From an uncultured bacterium (lineage in GTDB: Bacteria; Myxococcota_A; Polyangia; Polyangiales; Houyiibacteriaceae): a stretch of 49,630 nucleotides of DNA. A model generated the notes under the pieces. It was not told the origin of the DNA and ran no database searches. It was given only the letters and a program-made list of their open reading frames with translations. Of the stretch, positions 19,348-27,425 are shown piece after piece (position 1 is the stretch's first letter; each line of letters opens with the position of its first letter). Location: positions 1 to 49,630 of the forward strand of contig CALJDU010000005.1 in the NCBI GenBank assembly GCA_938024995.1. Direction: 5' to 3'. Position numbers and translations under genes: made by a program.

Positions 19348-22113
19348 TCAGCTCTTCATGCCGAGGCTTAAGCCTATCGCGCCCAGCACTTCTTTGATCT
19401 CACGGAGCGGTTTCCGCCCGAGGTTCTTGACGCGGAGCAGCTCGGCTTCGGTCTTTTGAACGAGGTCGCCGATCGTCTTGATGTTAGAGCTCGCGAGGCA
19501 GTTCGCGGAGCGCACCGAGAGCTCGAGCTCGTCGATCGGTCGCGAGAGCCGCTCGTCGAGAGACGGCGCAGGCGCGCTCGGCGCGGAGTCGATCTTCATC
19601 CCGAGCGAGAAGCCCATAAACGACAGGACCTCTTTGACCTCGTTGAGCGACTTCCGCGCGAAGGCCTTGGTCTTGAGGAGGTCGGCTTCGGTTTTCTGAA
19701 CGAGGTCGGCGAGGGTCTTGATGTTCGCGTTCTGGAGCCCGTTCATCGAGCGAACAGAGAGATCGAGCTCGTCGATCGGCCTCAGCAGACGCTCGTCGAT
19801 CGTCTGTTCTCCGGCCGGGGTCGCGCCGACGTGTTGGGTGGCGTGCGTCCAGCTGAGTACGGACTCGCGCGTCGATGGCGCGGACGCGTCCGCGAGGAGA
19901 CCGAACGTGCGCCTCGTTCGCCGATCGGAGAGCGTGTCACTTTCGTTTTGGAGCGCGGCCTCGAAGATCACTTCTCCTGCTCGCTCGCTCTGTCGAGCGC
20001 GGGCGAGCCAACCTTGCGCGTCTCCTTCCGGCGCTCCCGCGACGCCGATCGCGAGCCGCCGCGCTTCGGCGATCGCTTCCCCCGAGACCGGCACAAACAC
20101 CTGTGCGACATCGCCACGGTCGGCCAAGCCCATCTTGTTCATCGCGGTCGGGTGCATACCGATCGCGCTTTCGTCCCAGAGCTCGATCGCGAAGCCACCG
20201 ATGCGTTCACCAAACGCGACCACAACGGGGTGCTCGGCGGTTCCCGCGAGCGATTCGTACGCCACCTTGTCCTTGTCCTCGATCAGCCTGCGCGCGGCCC
20301 GAATGGTCGTCACAATGCCGCGCGCTTCGAGAACCGACATGATCCACGGCCGGAACACCACGAGGGCCGCCTCGCGGGGAAAACGGATCGTCGCTTCGGG
20401 AACGTCCACCGGAACGACCGTGGCGGCAGCGGAGTAGTCCGCGCGCTTGTCGCTCAACAAGATCCGGTGCGCCTGCGCGAGGAGGTTCGCGCTCAATTCG
20501 TCGAGCGCGGACTGAAGCGCGCCGGCGTACTCTCGCCGGTCGGCGCCGCTCTCTGCTTCTTGGACGCACAGGTTCGCCGTGAGGACCGACTCGACGTCCT
20601 GCGTGAGCACGGGCCACTGGGGATCGCTCCCGCGCAGAGGGCGGAGCCCCGCCGGTAGGATCGGCCACACGTCGAAGAAGAAGCGCGCGCCTGCTTCGCC
20701 GACCGCGGCGCGAAGCGCGGTGACCCCTGAGAGCGCGCCGTCGCTCGGCGGGGTGAGGTCCATCGTGAGCGACTCGCGAGCGATGCGGTACATCTCGCCC
20801 GTCGGGCGCGAGAGAAGATCCGCGACGTAGGGGTACGCGAGCGGGTGAAGGACGGGAGCGGCGAGCGCGACGTGGGCAAAGCGCTCGCCGCGTACCTTCG
20901 ACTGGATCACTTCTACGCCGCACTTCTCGCAGACGATCCCGCGGTGCTTCATCCGCTTGTACTTGCCGCACGCGCACTCGAAGTCCTTCCCCGGTCCGAA
21001 AACGCGCTCGCAGAGCGGGCCGCCGGAGACCGGCTTGTTGGCCTCGTCCAACGCTGACGCGTCAGTGATCTCTCCATGCGAGTCTTCCTGGATGGAGTCG
21101 CGGTTGGCGATCGCGATCGAGATCTCGACGAGCTCCGCGGGAGCGGCTGGCTTCTCGAAGAAGGAGAAGATGTCACGCATCTCGCCATCTTTTCGGGGCG
21201 CTGGCGCGGGCGGCGGGACTTCTTTCGTGCCGATGTCGAGGCGCAGCGCAAGCGCCCGCAGCGTTCGCTCGAGCACGTTCGCGGTCGCGGGCCGCCTGAG
21301 GAAGAGCGGCTCGTCGAACGCCGTTCCCTTGACGATGGATTCGAAAAGGCGGGTGCGCCCATGAACGTCGTCGCACTTCACCGTGGTGAGCTCACGTGCC
21401 GCGTGGAACGCCGAGGCGGACTCGAGCGCGTTCACCGTCGCGTGGCTCACGAGCTGTCCGCCCATCACGACCCCTGTTTCGACGGGTTGCCGGAGCACCT
21501 CGGTGTACGGGCCGATGTGACGCGCCTCGAGGTGGTCGCTTGCGCAATCGATCTTCTTGACGGTGGCGGTGCCCGCGGGACCGTCCCAGGTGAGCGGCGC
21601 GGGGAGTCCGTCCGTGATCGCCCGAACGACAACCTCACGCCCATCTATGGAGAGCAGGTCGCCGACGCGGAGCACGCGTTCATCGCGGACGACAACCTCG
21701 GCGGTGCCGTCTTCTTGGTTCAGCGTCGCGCGGTGAACCTTTCCCGAGACCTTCACGGGACAGTAGAGCGATCGGTTTCGAACGGAGCCCGCCTTCTCAC
21801 CGAAAATCGCGCGGAGGAGCTTCTCTTCCTCTGAGAGCACTCCGTCTTCGAACGTCTCGGTGGACCCGATGAGGATCGTCCCGGGGGCGACGGTCTCGCC
21901 TTCTCGCGGCAGCCCGTGTTCATCCAGATGCGCGAGCGCGTCTTCTCCGAGGTTCGGGAGATCCCGCGAGAACGCCTGCTTCTTCTCCGGATCACAGCGA
22001 AGCGCGTAGCGGAACGTGTGCACTGAGGTGAGCAGACGCGCGAGATCGGTTCGGACGTGTACGCCTTGTCCCTCGCGGTGGGCGGTCTCGACGGTCTGGG
22101 TTTCGGTCGTCAT
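19348..22113 (-). CDS. Chimeric RNA-polymerase-derived protein: beta C-terminal part + beta' N-terminal half + two alpha CTDs, catalytically degenerate
   Basis: 921 residues from ATG 22113 (an in-frame GTG at 22227 adds 38; positions below count from that GTG). Residues 55-330 follow the C-terminal part of Rpo[48 protein letters not shown] and [11 protein letters not shown]. Residues 366-725 follow the N-terminal half of Rpo[21 protein letters not shown] with all four zinc Cys (418, 420, 433, 436), [31 protein letters not shown] and a derivative of the active-site region. The NADFDGDQ loop has become LADRGDVA, and the beta loop GDKxAGRHGNKG has become [12 protein letters not shown]. Residues 810-878 and 890-958 are two alpha CTDs. 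The beta N-terminal two thirds, bridge helix, trigger loop and beta' jaw are absent. It cannot polymerise RNA as we know it; a regulatory, decoy or DNA-binding role is inference. Confidence 0.9.
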   Translation of the reverse strand: MTTETQTVETAHREGQGVHVRTDLARLLTSVHTFRYALRCDPEKKQAFSRDLPNLGEDALAHLDEHGLPREGETVAPGTILIGSTETFEDGVLSEEEKLLRAIFGEKAGSVRNRSLYCPVKVSGKVHRATLNQEDGTAEVVVRDERVLRVGDLLSIDGREVVVRAITDGLPAPLTWDGPAGTATVKKIDCASDHLEARHIGPYTEVLRQPVETGVVMGGQLVSHATVNALESASAFHAARELTTVKCDDVHGRTRLFESIVKGTAFDEPLFLRRPATANVLERTLRALALRLDIGTKEVPPPAPAPRKDGEMRDIFSFFEKPAAPAELVEISIAIANRDSIQEDSHGEITDASALDEANKPVSGGPLCERVFGPGKDFECACGKYKRMKHRGIVCEKCGVEVIQSKVRGERFAHVALAAPVLHPLAYPYVADLLSRPTGEMYRIARESLTMDLTPPSDGALSGVTALRAAVGEAGARFFFDVWPILPAGLRPLRGSDPQWPVLTQDVESVLTANLCVQEAESGADRREYAGALQSALDELSANLLAQAHRILLSDKRADYSAAATVVPVDVPEATIRFPREAALVVFRPWIMSVLEARGIVTTIRAARRLIEDKDKVAYESLAGTAEHPVVVAFGERIGGFAIELWDESAIGMHPTAMNKMGLADRGDVAQVFVPVSGEAIAEARRLAIGVAGAPEGDAQGWLARARQSERAGEVIFEAALQNESDTLSDRRTRRTFGLLADASAPSTRESVLSWTHATQHVGATPAGEQTIDERLLRPIDELDLSVRSMNGLQNANIKTLADLVQKTEADLLKTKAFARKSLNEVKEVLSFMGFSLGMKIDSAPSAPAPSLDERLSRPIDELELSVRSANCLASSNIKTIGDLVQKTEAELLRVKNLGRKPLREIKEVLGAIGLSLGMKS
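19354..19560 (-). other. Second alpha-CTD-like domain of the chimera
   Basis: This segment reads [16 protein letters not shown], then [20 protein letters not shown] and GLSLGMKS, very close to the RpoA C-terminal domain. Counterparts of the E. coli DNA-contact residues Arg265, Asn268, Cys269, Gly296 and Lys298 are present; Ser299 is replaced by Pro. Confidence 0.9.
19594..19800 (-). other. First alpha-CTD-like domain of the chimera
   Basis: This segment reads [16 protein letters not shown], then [13 protein letters not shown] and AFARKSL. Counterparts of Arg265, Asn268, Lys298 and Ser299 are kept; Cys269 is Gly and Gly296 is Ala. The two copies are separated by a short Ala/Pro/Ser linker. 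Confidence 0.88.
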
Positions 22114-22301
22114 CGCGGCAAAGGATACGCTCTTCGTCGGCGCTTGCTTCCGCAGTGCGGGCGGTTGGAAAGAGGCCGTCAGCAATTCGTCCCGAACGTG
22201 GGGCTTGAGAAACGCGTTGTGGAACACGAACAGTGGCGTCGCGCGAGGCCTTGGTGACGCACGTGAGCTCTACGTGTTCGCTCGGCTCTTCGTTCGGCTC
22301 T

Positions 22302-22796
22302 TCACTCCGCTTCGCCCTCGGACTCCAGCTTGATGTTCCCGCTGAGCCATCGCGGCGGTCCACCGTCGTTGGTGAGCACGCCACCGAAGGAGAGGGTGAG
22401 CGTGTCGGAGATCCGCGGGCGCCAGTTGCGATCGACCGCGACAACGCCGATCTCGATGTCTCCTTCGTGCTGGTCAGTGCCCGGGTTGATGGTCGCCTGC
22501 GCCGTTGCGGTGTCTCCCACTTCGGCTTCCGCTAGGTTGAACGGGATGATGATGTCTACCTGCACGTCGTCGCTGACCAACGAGACCCAAGTCGGGGCCG
22601 GCTCCACGGAGCGCATTGCCGAGCGACCTTCAGGGAGGGGGGTGTACTCAAGCTCGAGGCCGGAGACGTCGGTGACAAACGACGCCTCAAGTACTTCGTG
22701 AATGATCACGGGGTCGCATGTGTAGAAGCAGGCGCTCGAGACGAAGGAGAGGATCGTCAGCGCGAGCGACGACGATGGGCGAAGACGACCAAGCAT
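22302..22796 (-). CDS. Small secreted or lipidated protein of unknown function
   Basis: 164 residues. The N-terminus MLGRLRPSSSLALTILSFVSSAC is a signal sequence with a lipobox-like SSAC. The mature part is beta-rich, with short Pro/Gly turns (PLPEGRSAMRSVEPAPTWVS, NWRPRISDTLTLSFGGVLT). An extra Cys pair follows the lipobox (CFYTC). I recognise no family. It lies upstream of the RNA polymerase chimera on the same strand, about 190 bases before its likely start, so co-transcription is possible but unproven. Its own upstream region holds a cluster of short direct repeats. Confidence 0.6.
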   Translation of the reverse strand: MLGRLRPSSSLALTILSFVSSACFYTCDPVIIHEVLEASFVTDVSGLELEYTPLPEGRSAMRSVEPAPTWVSLVSDDVQVDIIIPFNLAEAEVGDTATAQATINPGTDQHEGDIEIGVVAVDRNWRPRISDTLTLSFGGVLTNDGGPPRWLSGNIKLESEGEAE

Positions 22797-22893
22797 GTGG
22801 TCATTTGAAGCAACAAGTACGCCGACGGAAACACGCGGGTTATTGAGCGCAGTGTGTGCCTGCTGATGTGTCGTCGCTGCGGAGCGTTACCCC

Positions 22894-22944
22894 TGCGCAC
22901 ATCACTGCGCATATCACCCTGCGCACACCCTCCGCACATCACCC
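22894..22944. repeat. Four short direct repeats upstream of the small lipoprotein gene
   Basis: CTGCGCACATCA (22894), CTGCGCATATCACC (22906), CTGCGCACACC (22920) and CTCCGCACATCACC (22931) follow one another without gaps in the 175-base gap ahead of the minus-strand gene starting at 22796. Such an array upstream of a start codon may be a regulator binding array; no promoter was identified. Confidence 0.6.
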
Positions 22945-22971
22945 GCGTCGCTCACGTTTGAGGGTGAGGCG

Positions 22972-23397
22972 CTACCACTCGCCCGTGCTGGGCATGCTCT
23001 TCCACGGCTCCTGGAGCGGGAGCGCGTCGCCTTTTTGCAGGAGCTCAATCGAGATGTCGTCGGGCGAGCGAACGAACGCCATCCGACCATCGCGTGGCGG
23101 TCTCAAAATCGTCACGCCGCTCTCCTGGAGCGAAGCGCAGAGCGCGTAGATGTCGTCGACCGCGAACGCGAGGTGACCGAAGTTGCGACCGCCCGTGTAC
23201 GGCTCTTCTTGGTCCCAGTTGTAGGTGAGCTCGATCTGCGCGCTGTCGGTATCGTCGCCGGTCGCGAGGAATACCAGTGTGAAACGGCCGCGCTCGTATT
23301 CGCTGCGGCGCACTTCACGGAGCCCAAGCTTGCCGACGAAGAAGTCGATCGCGGCGTCGAGATCGCGAACACGGATCATGCTGTGGAGGAACTTCAC
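22972..23397 (-). CDS. gloA: Lactoylglutathione lyase (glyoxalase I)
   Basis: 141 residues, VOC superfamily. It converts the methylglyoxal-glutathione hemithioacetal to S-lactoylglutathione. All four metal ligands of the short bacterial class are in place: His5 (KFLHSMIRV), Glu56 (QIELTYNW), His74 (NFGHLAFAV) and Glu118 (ISIELLQKG). Length and spacing suit the nickel-type bacterial enzyme. The start is a GTG overlapping the stop of the upstream esterase gene (GTGA), so the two are translationally coupled. Confidence 0.93.
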   Translation of the reverse strand: MKFLHSMIRVRDLDAAIDFFVGKLGLREVRRSEYERGRFTLVFLATGDDTDSAQIELTYNWDQEEPYTGGRNFGHLAFAVDDIYALCASLQESGVTILRPPRDGRMAFVRSPDDISIELLQKGDALPLQEPWKSMPSTGEW

Positions 23398-24371
23398 GCT
23401 CTCGCCTCCTCGCGGACCGACCGAGCGGGATCAAGTACGTCATCGAGGAAGGCGTAGGTGTCTCGCCAGCTCTGACGGGAACGCTTGCGCCAGACGAAGG
23501 CTTGGAAGGCGTGATGCTCACCTTCGTAGACGCGGAGCTCGTGTTTTGAGCCTCGCTTCTGAAGCGCACGCGCGAGTCGATGGGAGTCCGCTTCGATGGG
23601 GTCGTTGTTGCCGACGGTGATCATCATCGGCGGAAGGGCGTGTTCAGGTTGCGCGTCGCTCTCCAAGATCAAGAGCGGGCTCGCGAGATCGGTTGGCGTC
23701 TTCGCTCCGTCGACGTACGCGCCACAAACGGTGTGGATGCGGTCGATGATCCAGCCCGGCAGCGGCTTCTCATCGGCGTAACGGTTGGGATCGGCCACCT
23801 GGAGAAGACCACACCAAGGGAGCGTCGCCATCGGCACCTGCCCGAAGAGGTCGGTGACGTAAGGCTCTTCGCGCCTGAAGCAAGCGGCGGTCGTGAGCGC
23901 GAGGGAAAGATTCGCGCCAGCGGACTCGCCAGCGATGATGACGCGGGTGGGGTCACCCGAGAACGCGGCGGCGTGCTGTAGGACAAATCGGTAAGCCATC
24001 GCGGCATCTTCGAGCGCTGCCGGGAACTTGTTTTGAGGTGCCAATCGGTAGTTGATGTTGAAGACAACGTACCCCCGGCGCGCAAACCCCAACCCCATCA
24101 TCCAGTGGGAATCTTTAGATAAGATCCGGAATCCGCCTCCGTGAATGTAGAGGACAACCGGCATCGGTCCGGTCGCGTGTCGGGGGACATACACGTCAAG
24201 CAAGTGGTGCTCCGCGCCGGTCCGCGCGTAGGGGACATTCGTCACCACATCGACGTCGTGGTGCGCCGGGCGCGCGGCTGGATGGAGCTTCGCGACCCGT
24301 GAGAGACCACGCAGCGCTCCGTCGATGGCGACCCCTGACGCACGTGCTCGCAAACGTTCTTTCATTCCCAT
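23394..24371 (-). CDS. Hormone-sensitive-lipase-like alpha/beta hydrolase (esterase)
   Basis: 325 residues without a signal peptide, so probably cytoplasmic. The HSL/BD-FAE type esterase motifs are complete: oxyanion motif HGGG at 77-80, nucleophile Ser150 in GESAG, a likely acid in GNNDPIEAD and the catalytic His in EGEHHAF. The [16 protein letters not shown] segment is also typical. The start may be ATG 24371 or the ATG two codons in (24365). It precedes and overlaps gloA, which may suggest a shared detoxification role, but its substrate is not predictable from sequence. Confidence 0.88.
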   Translation of the reverse strand: MGMKERLRARASGVAIDGALRGLSRVAKLHPAARPAHHDVDVVTNVPYARTGAEHHLLDVYVPRHATGPMPVVLYIHGGGFRILSKDSHWMMGLGFARRGYVVFNINYRLAPQNKFPAALEDAAMAYRFVLQHAAAFSGDPTRVIIAGESAGANLSLALTTAACFRREEPYVTDLFGQVPMATLPWCGLLQVADPNRYADEKPLPGWIIDRIHTVCGAYVDGAKTPTDLASPLLILESDAQPEHALPPMMITVGNNDPIEADSHRLARALQKRGSKHELRVYEGEHHAFQAFVWRKRSRQSWRDTYAFLDDVLDPARSVREEARA

Positions 24372-24432
24372 GTCGAGACTCTGTCCTGGATCGACTCGTT
24401 TCGCATGCCGATCGGTGTTAACCTATGAGTCG

Positions 24433-24449
24433 AAGGAGTATTCGTCATT
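24433..24449 (+). promoter_or_regulatory. Strong ribosome binding site ahead of an ATT initiation codon
   Basis: AAGGAG (24433-24438), then an 8-base spacer, then ATT (24447-24449). The near-consensus Shine-Dalgarno sequence fixes the start of the RRM gene at a codon otherwise known as an initiator mainly from infC, where it supports autoregulation through IF3. Confidence 0.75.
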
Positions 24450-24956
24450 TCTGCCAAGCTATTCGTCGGCAACCTCAACTACCGCACCTCGAAGGAGGAC
24501 CTCATCGAATTTCTCTCGCCCGCGGGCGAGATCGTTGAAGCCTTTCTTCCGGTCGACCGGGAAACCGGAAGACCACGTGGTTTTGGGTTCGTCACATTCA
24601 CATCCCCAGAAGCCGCCAAGGCCGCCATCGCTCAGTTCGATGGCAAGGACCTTGGTGGTCGACCGGTCCGGCTGAAAGAAGCCGAAGACCGACGCCGCGG
24701 AGGACCCCGCCCAGGCGGTGATCGTGGGCGCGGCGGTGGTGGTTTCCGCGGAGGTCCCCCTCGCGGTCGAGGCGGTCCACCCTCGCCACCTCTCGACACC
24801 ACAGAGGGTGGCAAGCCGTACTACGAGTCCCGTAGCTACGAAGGCGAGGAGTCATCCGACGACGGCGGCGGTCGCTCGGACGACTGGCGCAGCAAGAAGA
24901 AGAAGCGCGGCAAGGGCAGTCGCCGTGGCCTTCGAGGAAAGAAGCGCAGCCTCTAG
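24447..24956 (+). CDS. RRM-type RNA-binding protein with an apparent ATT start codon
   Basis: 169 residues. The RRM domain starts immediately: SAKLFVGNLNY (RNP2) and PRGFGFVTF (RNP1), with VRLKEAEDRRR closing the domain at about residue 80. An RGG/Gly-Pro-rich tail follows (GGDRGRGGGGFRGGPPRGR), then an acidic patch and a Lys/Arg-rich end. There is no ATG, GTG or TTG in frame between the upstream stop (24426-24428) and the RRM. The ATT at 24447 sits exactly where family members have their initiator Met (MSAKLFVGNL-like) and lies eight bases after a strong AAGGAG (24433-24438). Bacterial RRM proteins bind RNA and some are cold-induced. It ends at a bidirectional terminator. Confidence 0.85.
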   Translation: MSAKLFVGNLNYRTSKEDLIEFLSPAGEIVEAFLPVDRETGRPRGFGFVTFTSPEAAKAAIAQFDGKDLGGRPVRLKEAEDRRRGGPRPGGDRGRGGGGFRGGPPRGRGGPPSPPLDTTEGGKPYYESRSYEGEESSDDGGGRSDDWRSKKKKRGKGSRRGLRGKKRSL

Positions 24957-25005
24957 TTGCGCGACTACGAGCCGGCGAAGGTGTAAGCCGACGCCGCCAT
25001 GAACG

Positions 25006-25033
25006 AAAAGGGCGCCTTTGCGGGCGCCCTTTT
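25006..25033. terminator. Bidirectional intrinsic terminator
   Basis: AAAAGGGCGCC (25006-25016) pairs perfectly with GGCGCCCTTTT (25023-25033) around a 6-base loop. The stem ends in an A run on one side and a T run on the other, so it can serve both the RRM gene from the left and the convergent MCE lipoprotein gene from the right. Confidence 0.92.
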
Positions 25034-25056
25034 CATTCCGTCTCTGCTCTTTGCGG

Positions 25057-25605
25057 TCAGCGCATGTTGGCGGACTCGGCGCCTTCCTCAAGCGCCTGCG
25101 CCGCCATCGTCAGGTTGGCGCCCGTCTCTCGTAGGTCATCGGAGCCATCGTTGAGCCCTCTGCTGAATTCACGCGCGGTCTTGGTGAGCTCACGCCCCGC
25201 TTCGCGCGCGGTCTCGGAGGTAATGCGGCGCGCGTCGTTTTGGAGCTGTACCGCGCGCTCGATGAGCGACGGAGTGCACAGCGAGAGGTAGTCCTCATCA
25301 AAGTCTCCATCGTCGCCGGCGATGACGATCACGCCGCGCTCGCCTCCGACGGAGCCGATCCGTGCACAGGCGTCTTCGTGAAGCGCGACGTCGTTGCCCT
25401 CGTCGATCGACATCACGAGCTGCGCGTGACCGTCCACGACCGAAACGGACTTCACGCTCCCGACTTCGATTCCCGCAACCGCGACCGGCGCGCCTTCTTC
25501 GATTCCGTTGGCGTTGCTCAGGCGCGCGGTGATCGTGTCACCGCTGCTGCAGCCAGCGAGCATCAGGAAAGCGATGGCGAGACAGGAAACAAAACGTGTT
25601 TTCAT
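25057..25605 (-). CDS. MCE/MlaD-domain lipoprotein
   Basis: 182 residues from ATG 25605 (GGGAG just upstream): MKTRFVSCLAIAFLMLAGC with lipobox LAGC. The MCE core (PF02470) is recognisable in ITARLSNANGIEEGAPVAVAGIEVGSVKSV, followed by beta strands. The C-terminal ~60 residues form a helix with heptad character (SLIERAVQLQNDARRITSETAREAGRELTK). MCE proteins form periplasmic rings or tubes in lipid transport; this one is short, lipid-anchored and has no ABC-transporter (MlaE/MlaF) genes beside it. It is transcribed divergently from the Cys-rich lipoprotein operon across a region with three CTCCAAA half-sites. Confidence 0.8.
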   Translation of the reverse strand: MKTRFVSCLAIAFLMLAGCSSGDTITARLSNANGIEEGAPVAVAGIEVGSVKSVSVVDGHAQLVMSIDEGNDVALHEDACARIGSVGGERGVIVIAGDDGDFDEDYLSLCTPSLIERAVQLQNDARRITSETAREAGRELTKTAREFSRGLNDGSDDLRETGANLTMAAQALEEGAESANMR

Positions 25606-25716
25606 TGCTCCCGAAATAATCACGGTGGGGCCGCCAGCAAGACTTAATCGGATCGCGAGATGACGATATTGGAAAGCGACGAAGGAGCGCAGAGCGGAGC
25701 GAACATGGGAGGGAGG

Positions 25717-25765
25717 CTCCAAATCATTTACTTATTTGGAGGGAGGGGCGGACAGTCCCTCCAAA
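25717..25765. promoter_or_regulatory. Three alternating CTCCAAA half-sites in a divergent promoter region
   Basis: CTCCAAAT at 25717-25724 pairs with ATTTGGAG at 25734-25741, an 8-bp perfect inverted repeat. The middle arm, extended as TTTGGAGGGA (25735-25744), also pairs with TCCCTCCAAA (25756-25765), a 10-bp perfect inverted repeat. The two forward CTCCAAA copies start 42 bases apart, close to four helical turns. The array lies between the divergent MCE lipoprotein and Cys-rich lipoprotein genes and looks like a shared operator, or a pair of mutually exclusive hairpins. Confidence 0.65.
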
Positions 25766-25853
25766 GAATATCACGCTGTGTTTCCAGTATGTTTCGGGGA
25801 GCGCTGCGGCGGCGAACGATGCATGCGTTTTCTTGATGCGCTACACCACCTCT

Positions 25854-26888
25854 ATGAGAACGACCGCGCTTCTTTCTTTCCTTCTTCTTCTCTGTGTCGC
25901 GTGTGGTGATGACGACACCGCGACGGACACCGGCGCTCCCGACGCGACGACCGACGCGAGTGAAGACGCGACCACCGATGCTGGAGACGATGCGGCCGAC
26001 GCCGCCGACAGCAGCACCGATGCCGGCGAGGACGCAGGTGAGGACGCAGGCGAGGACGCGGGCAGAATGGGATCCATTGAGTCGATCTGCGAAGCGATCA
26101 CGCTTCGAGAGATTCGCTGCGGAGATGAGCCATCGGACATTGACGAGTGCGTCGCGGAGACCGGCTGCATTGAGTTCCGGCCCGATGCGCTCGACGAGAT
26201 CGAGAGCTGCTTCACGGAGCTCGCGTGCGACACCTCGGACGACCCCTGCATCGACCTCATGTCGCTCGGCCTCGAGCCCACCCCTAGCGCGGCCACCTTC
26301 CAGACCGACTGCTTGGCCCGCCGCGAGACCTGCCGTGATGAGCTCGGAGACAGCCCCTTTAGCGATGACACTTGCTTCTTGGGCGTCCTCTCCGACGACG
26401 AGATCAGCCGGTTGAACGGATGCCTCGAGGTTCCCTGCGACGCGGCGCGTGAATGTCTCGACGCGCAGCTCGAGTGCGGTCCCGAGATCGAAGGCACGAT
26501 CTGTGACGGCTTGGTCGCCTACGACGAGCGCTGCTCCGCGGACCCGCCTCGCGACCCCGCAGAGTGCGAAGCCGAGCTCGGCTGCGTTCGGTTCCGCGAA
26601 GACGCCAAGGCCGAGATCCGTGATTGCCTCGCGACGCGTGAGTGCGGGACGAGCGACGATCGCTGCTTCGACCATCGCTTCTTGGGCGTGATCCCGAGCG
26701 ACGCGGCCGCGGAGTACTTCACGGACTGCGAAGCGCGCCGCGTGGACTGCGGCGCCGGCTCGTTTAGCGATGACTTTTGCTTGCTTCAGGTCGGGAGCGC
26801 CGAGTTGATCGCGGACGCGAGCGCGTGCCTCGCGCGGCCCTGCGACACGATCCGCGACTGCCTGGGCGTGGCGGTCAGCTGTGAGTAG
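25854..26888 (+). CDS. Lipoprotein with two Cys-rich ~110-residue repeats
   Basis: Signal MRTTALLSFLLLLCVACGDDD (lipobox CVAC) from ATG 25854; an ATG at 25836 is also in frame, and neither has a clear Shine-Dalgarno sequence. An Asp/Ala/Thr/Gly linker with four GEDAG units follows. The mature part has two tandem copies of a domain with eight or more conserved cysteines, recognisable by ECEAELGCVRFRED, ECGTSDDRCF, a C-x2-RR/RE-x-C motif, FSDDFC and CL-x-x-PCDTIRDCL. The next gene encodes a third copy. The even Cys number and export signal suggest disulphide-bonded extracytoplasmic modules. No known family is recognised. Confidence 0.78.
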   Translation: MRTTALLSFLLLLCVACGDDDTATDTGAPDATTDASEDATTDAGDDAADAADSSTDAGEDAGEDAGEDAGRMGSIESICEAITLREIRCGDEPSDIDECVAETGCIEFRPDALDEIESCFTELACDTSDDPCIDLMSLGLEPTPSAATFQTDCLARRETCRDELGDSPFSDDTCFLGVLSDDEISRLNGCLEVPCDAARECLDAQLECGPEIEGTICDGLVAYDERCSADPPRDPAECEAELGCVRFREDAKAEIRDCLATRECGTSDDRCFDHRFLGVIPSDAAAEYFTDCEARRVDCGAGSFSDDFCLLQVGSAELIADASACLARPCDTIRDCLGVAVSCE

Positions 26889-27423
26889 GCGCGTCGCGCG
26901 CTCGGTCGCGCTCTCGTTCGGGCTCGTCGCGATGTGCGTGACGGGGTGCGGCGACGACGATTCAAGCACGGGCGACACCGGGAGCGCGGACGTGGGGATG
27001 GACACGGCACCCGACACGTCGACCGGCGCCCGGGTCATCTGCGAAGGCAGCGTGGCGTACGACGAGAAGTGCGGCGACGATCCAATCGAGCCGATCGAGG
27101 AGTGTGAAGAGGAGCTCGGCTGCGTACCGTATCGCGAGGATCTGAAGGCGCTCATCGCAGAGTGCATCGAGGAGCGCGACTGTGGCACGAGCGATGACAT
27201 CTGCTTCACGCGCATGGGGATCGAGTTCACGCCGAGCGCGGCCGCGGAGGCGTTCTTCACCGCGTGCGAATCGCGACGACGCGAGTGTTCAGATGCGTTT
27301 GGCGCGGACTGGTGCTTCGTCGAGATCGCGACGGACGAAGCGATCGGGATGCTCGACACGTGTCTGGACGAGCCATGTGGCGCGATCCAGCGCTGCTTCA
27401 TTCCCGTCGTCACCTGTCGCTGA
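26881..27423 (+). CDS. Lipoprotein with one copy of the same Cys-rich domain
   Basis: 180 residues starting at GTG 26881, overlapping the previous gene's end by eight bases. Signal and lipobox: LVAMCVTGC. A short Asp/Thr linker is followed by one Cys-rich domain: VAYDEKCGDD, ECEEELGCVPYREDLKAL, CGTSDDICF, PSAAAEAFFTACESRRREC, DWCFVEI and CLDEPCGAIQRCF. It aligns along its whole length with both repeats of the preceding protein, so the two genes look like a tandem duplication. Function is unknown. Confidence 0.78.
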   Translation: MSRRVARSVALSFGLVAMCVTGCGDDDSSTGDTGSADVGMDTAPDTSTGARVICEGSVAYDEKCGDDPIEPIEECEEELGCVPYREDLKALIAECIEERDCGTSDDICFTRMGIEFTPSAAAEAFFTACESRRRECSDAFGADWCFVEIATDEAIGMLDTCLDEPCGAIQRCFIPVVTCR

Positions 27424-27425
27424 TC

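Noticed and set aside
22894..22944. Possible CRISPR-like array
   Set aside because: Units of only 11-14 bases abut without spacers and no cas genes are present; described as a direct-repeat cluster instead.
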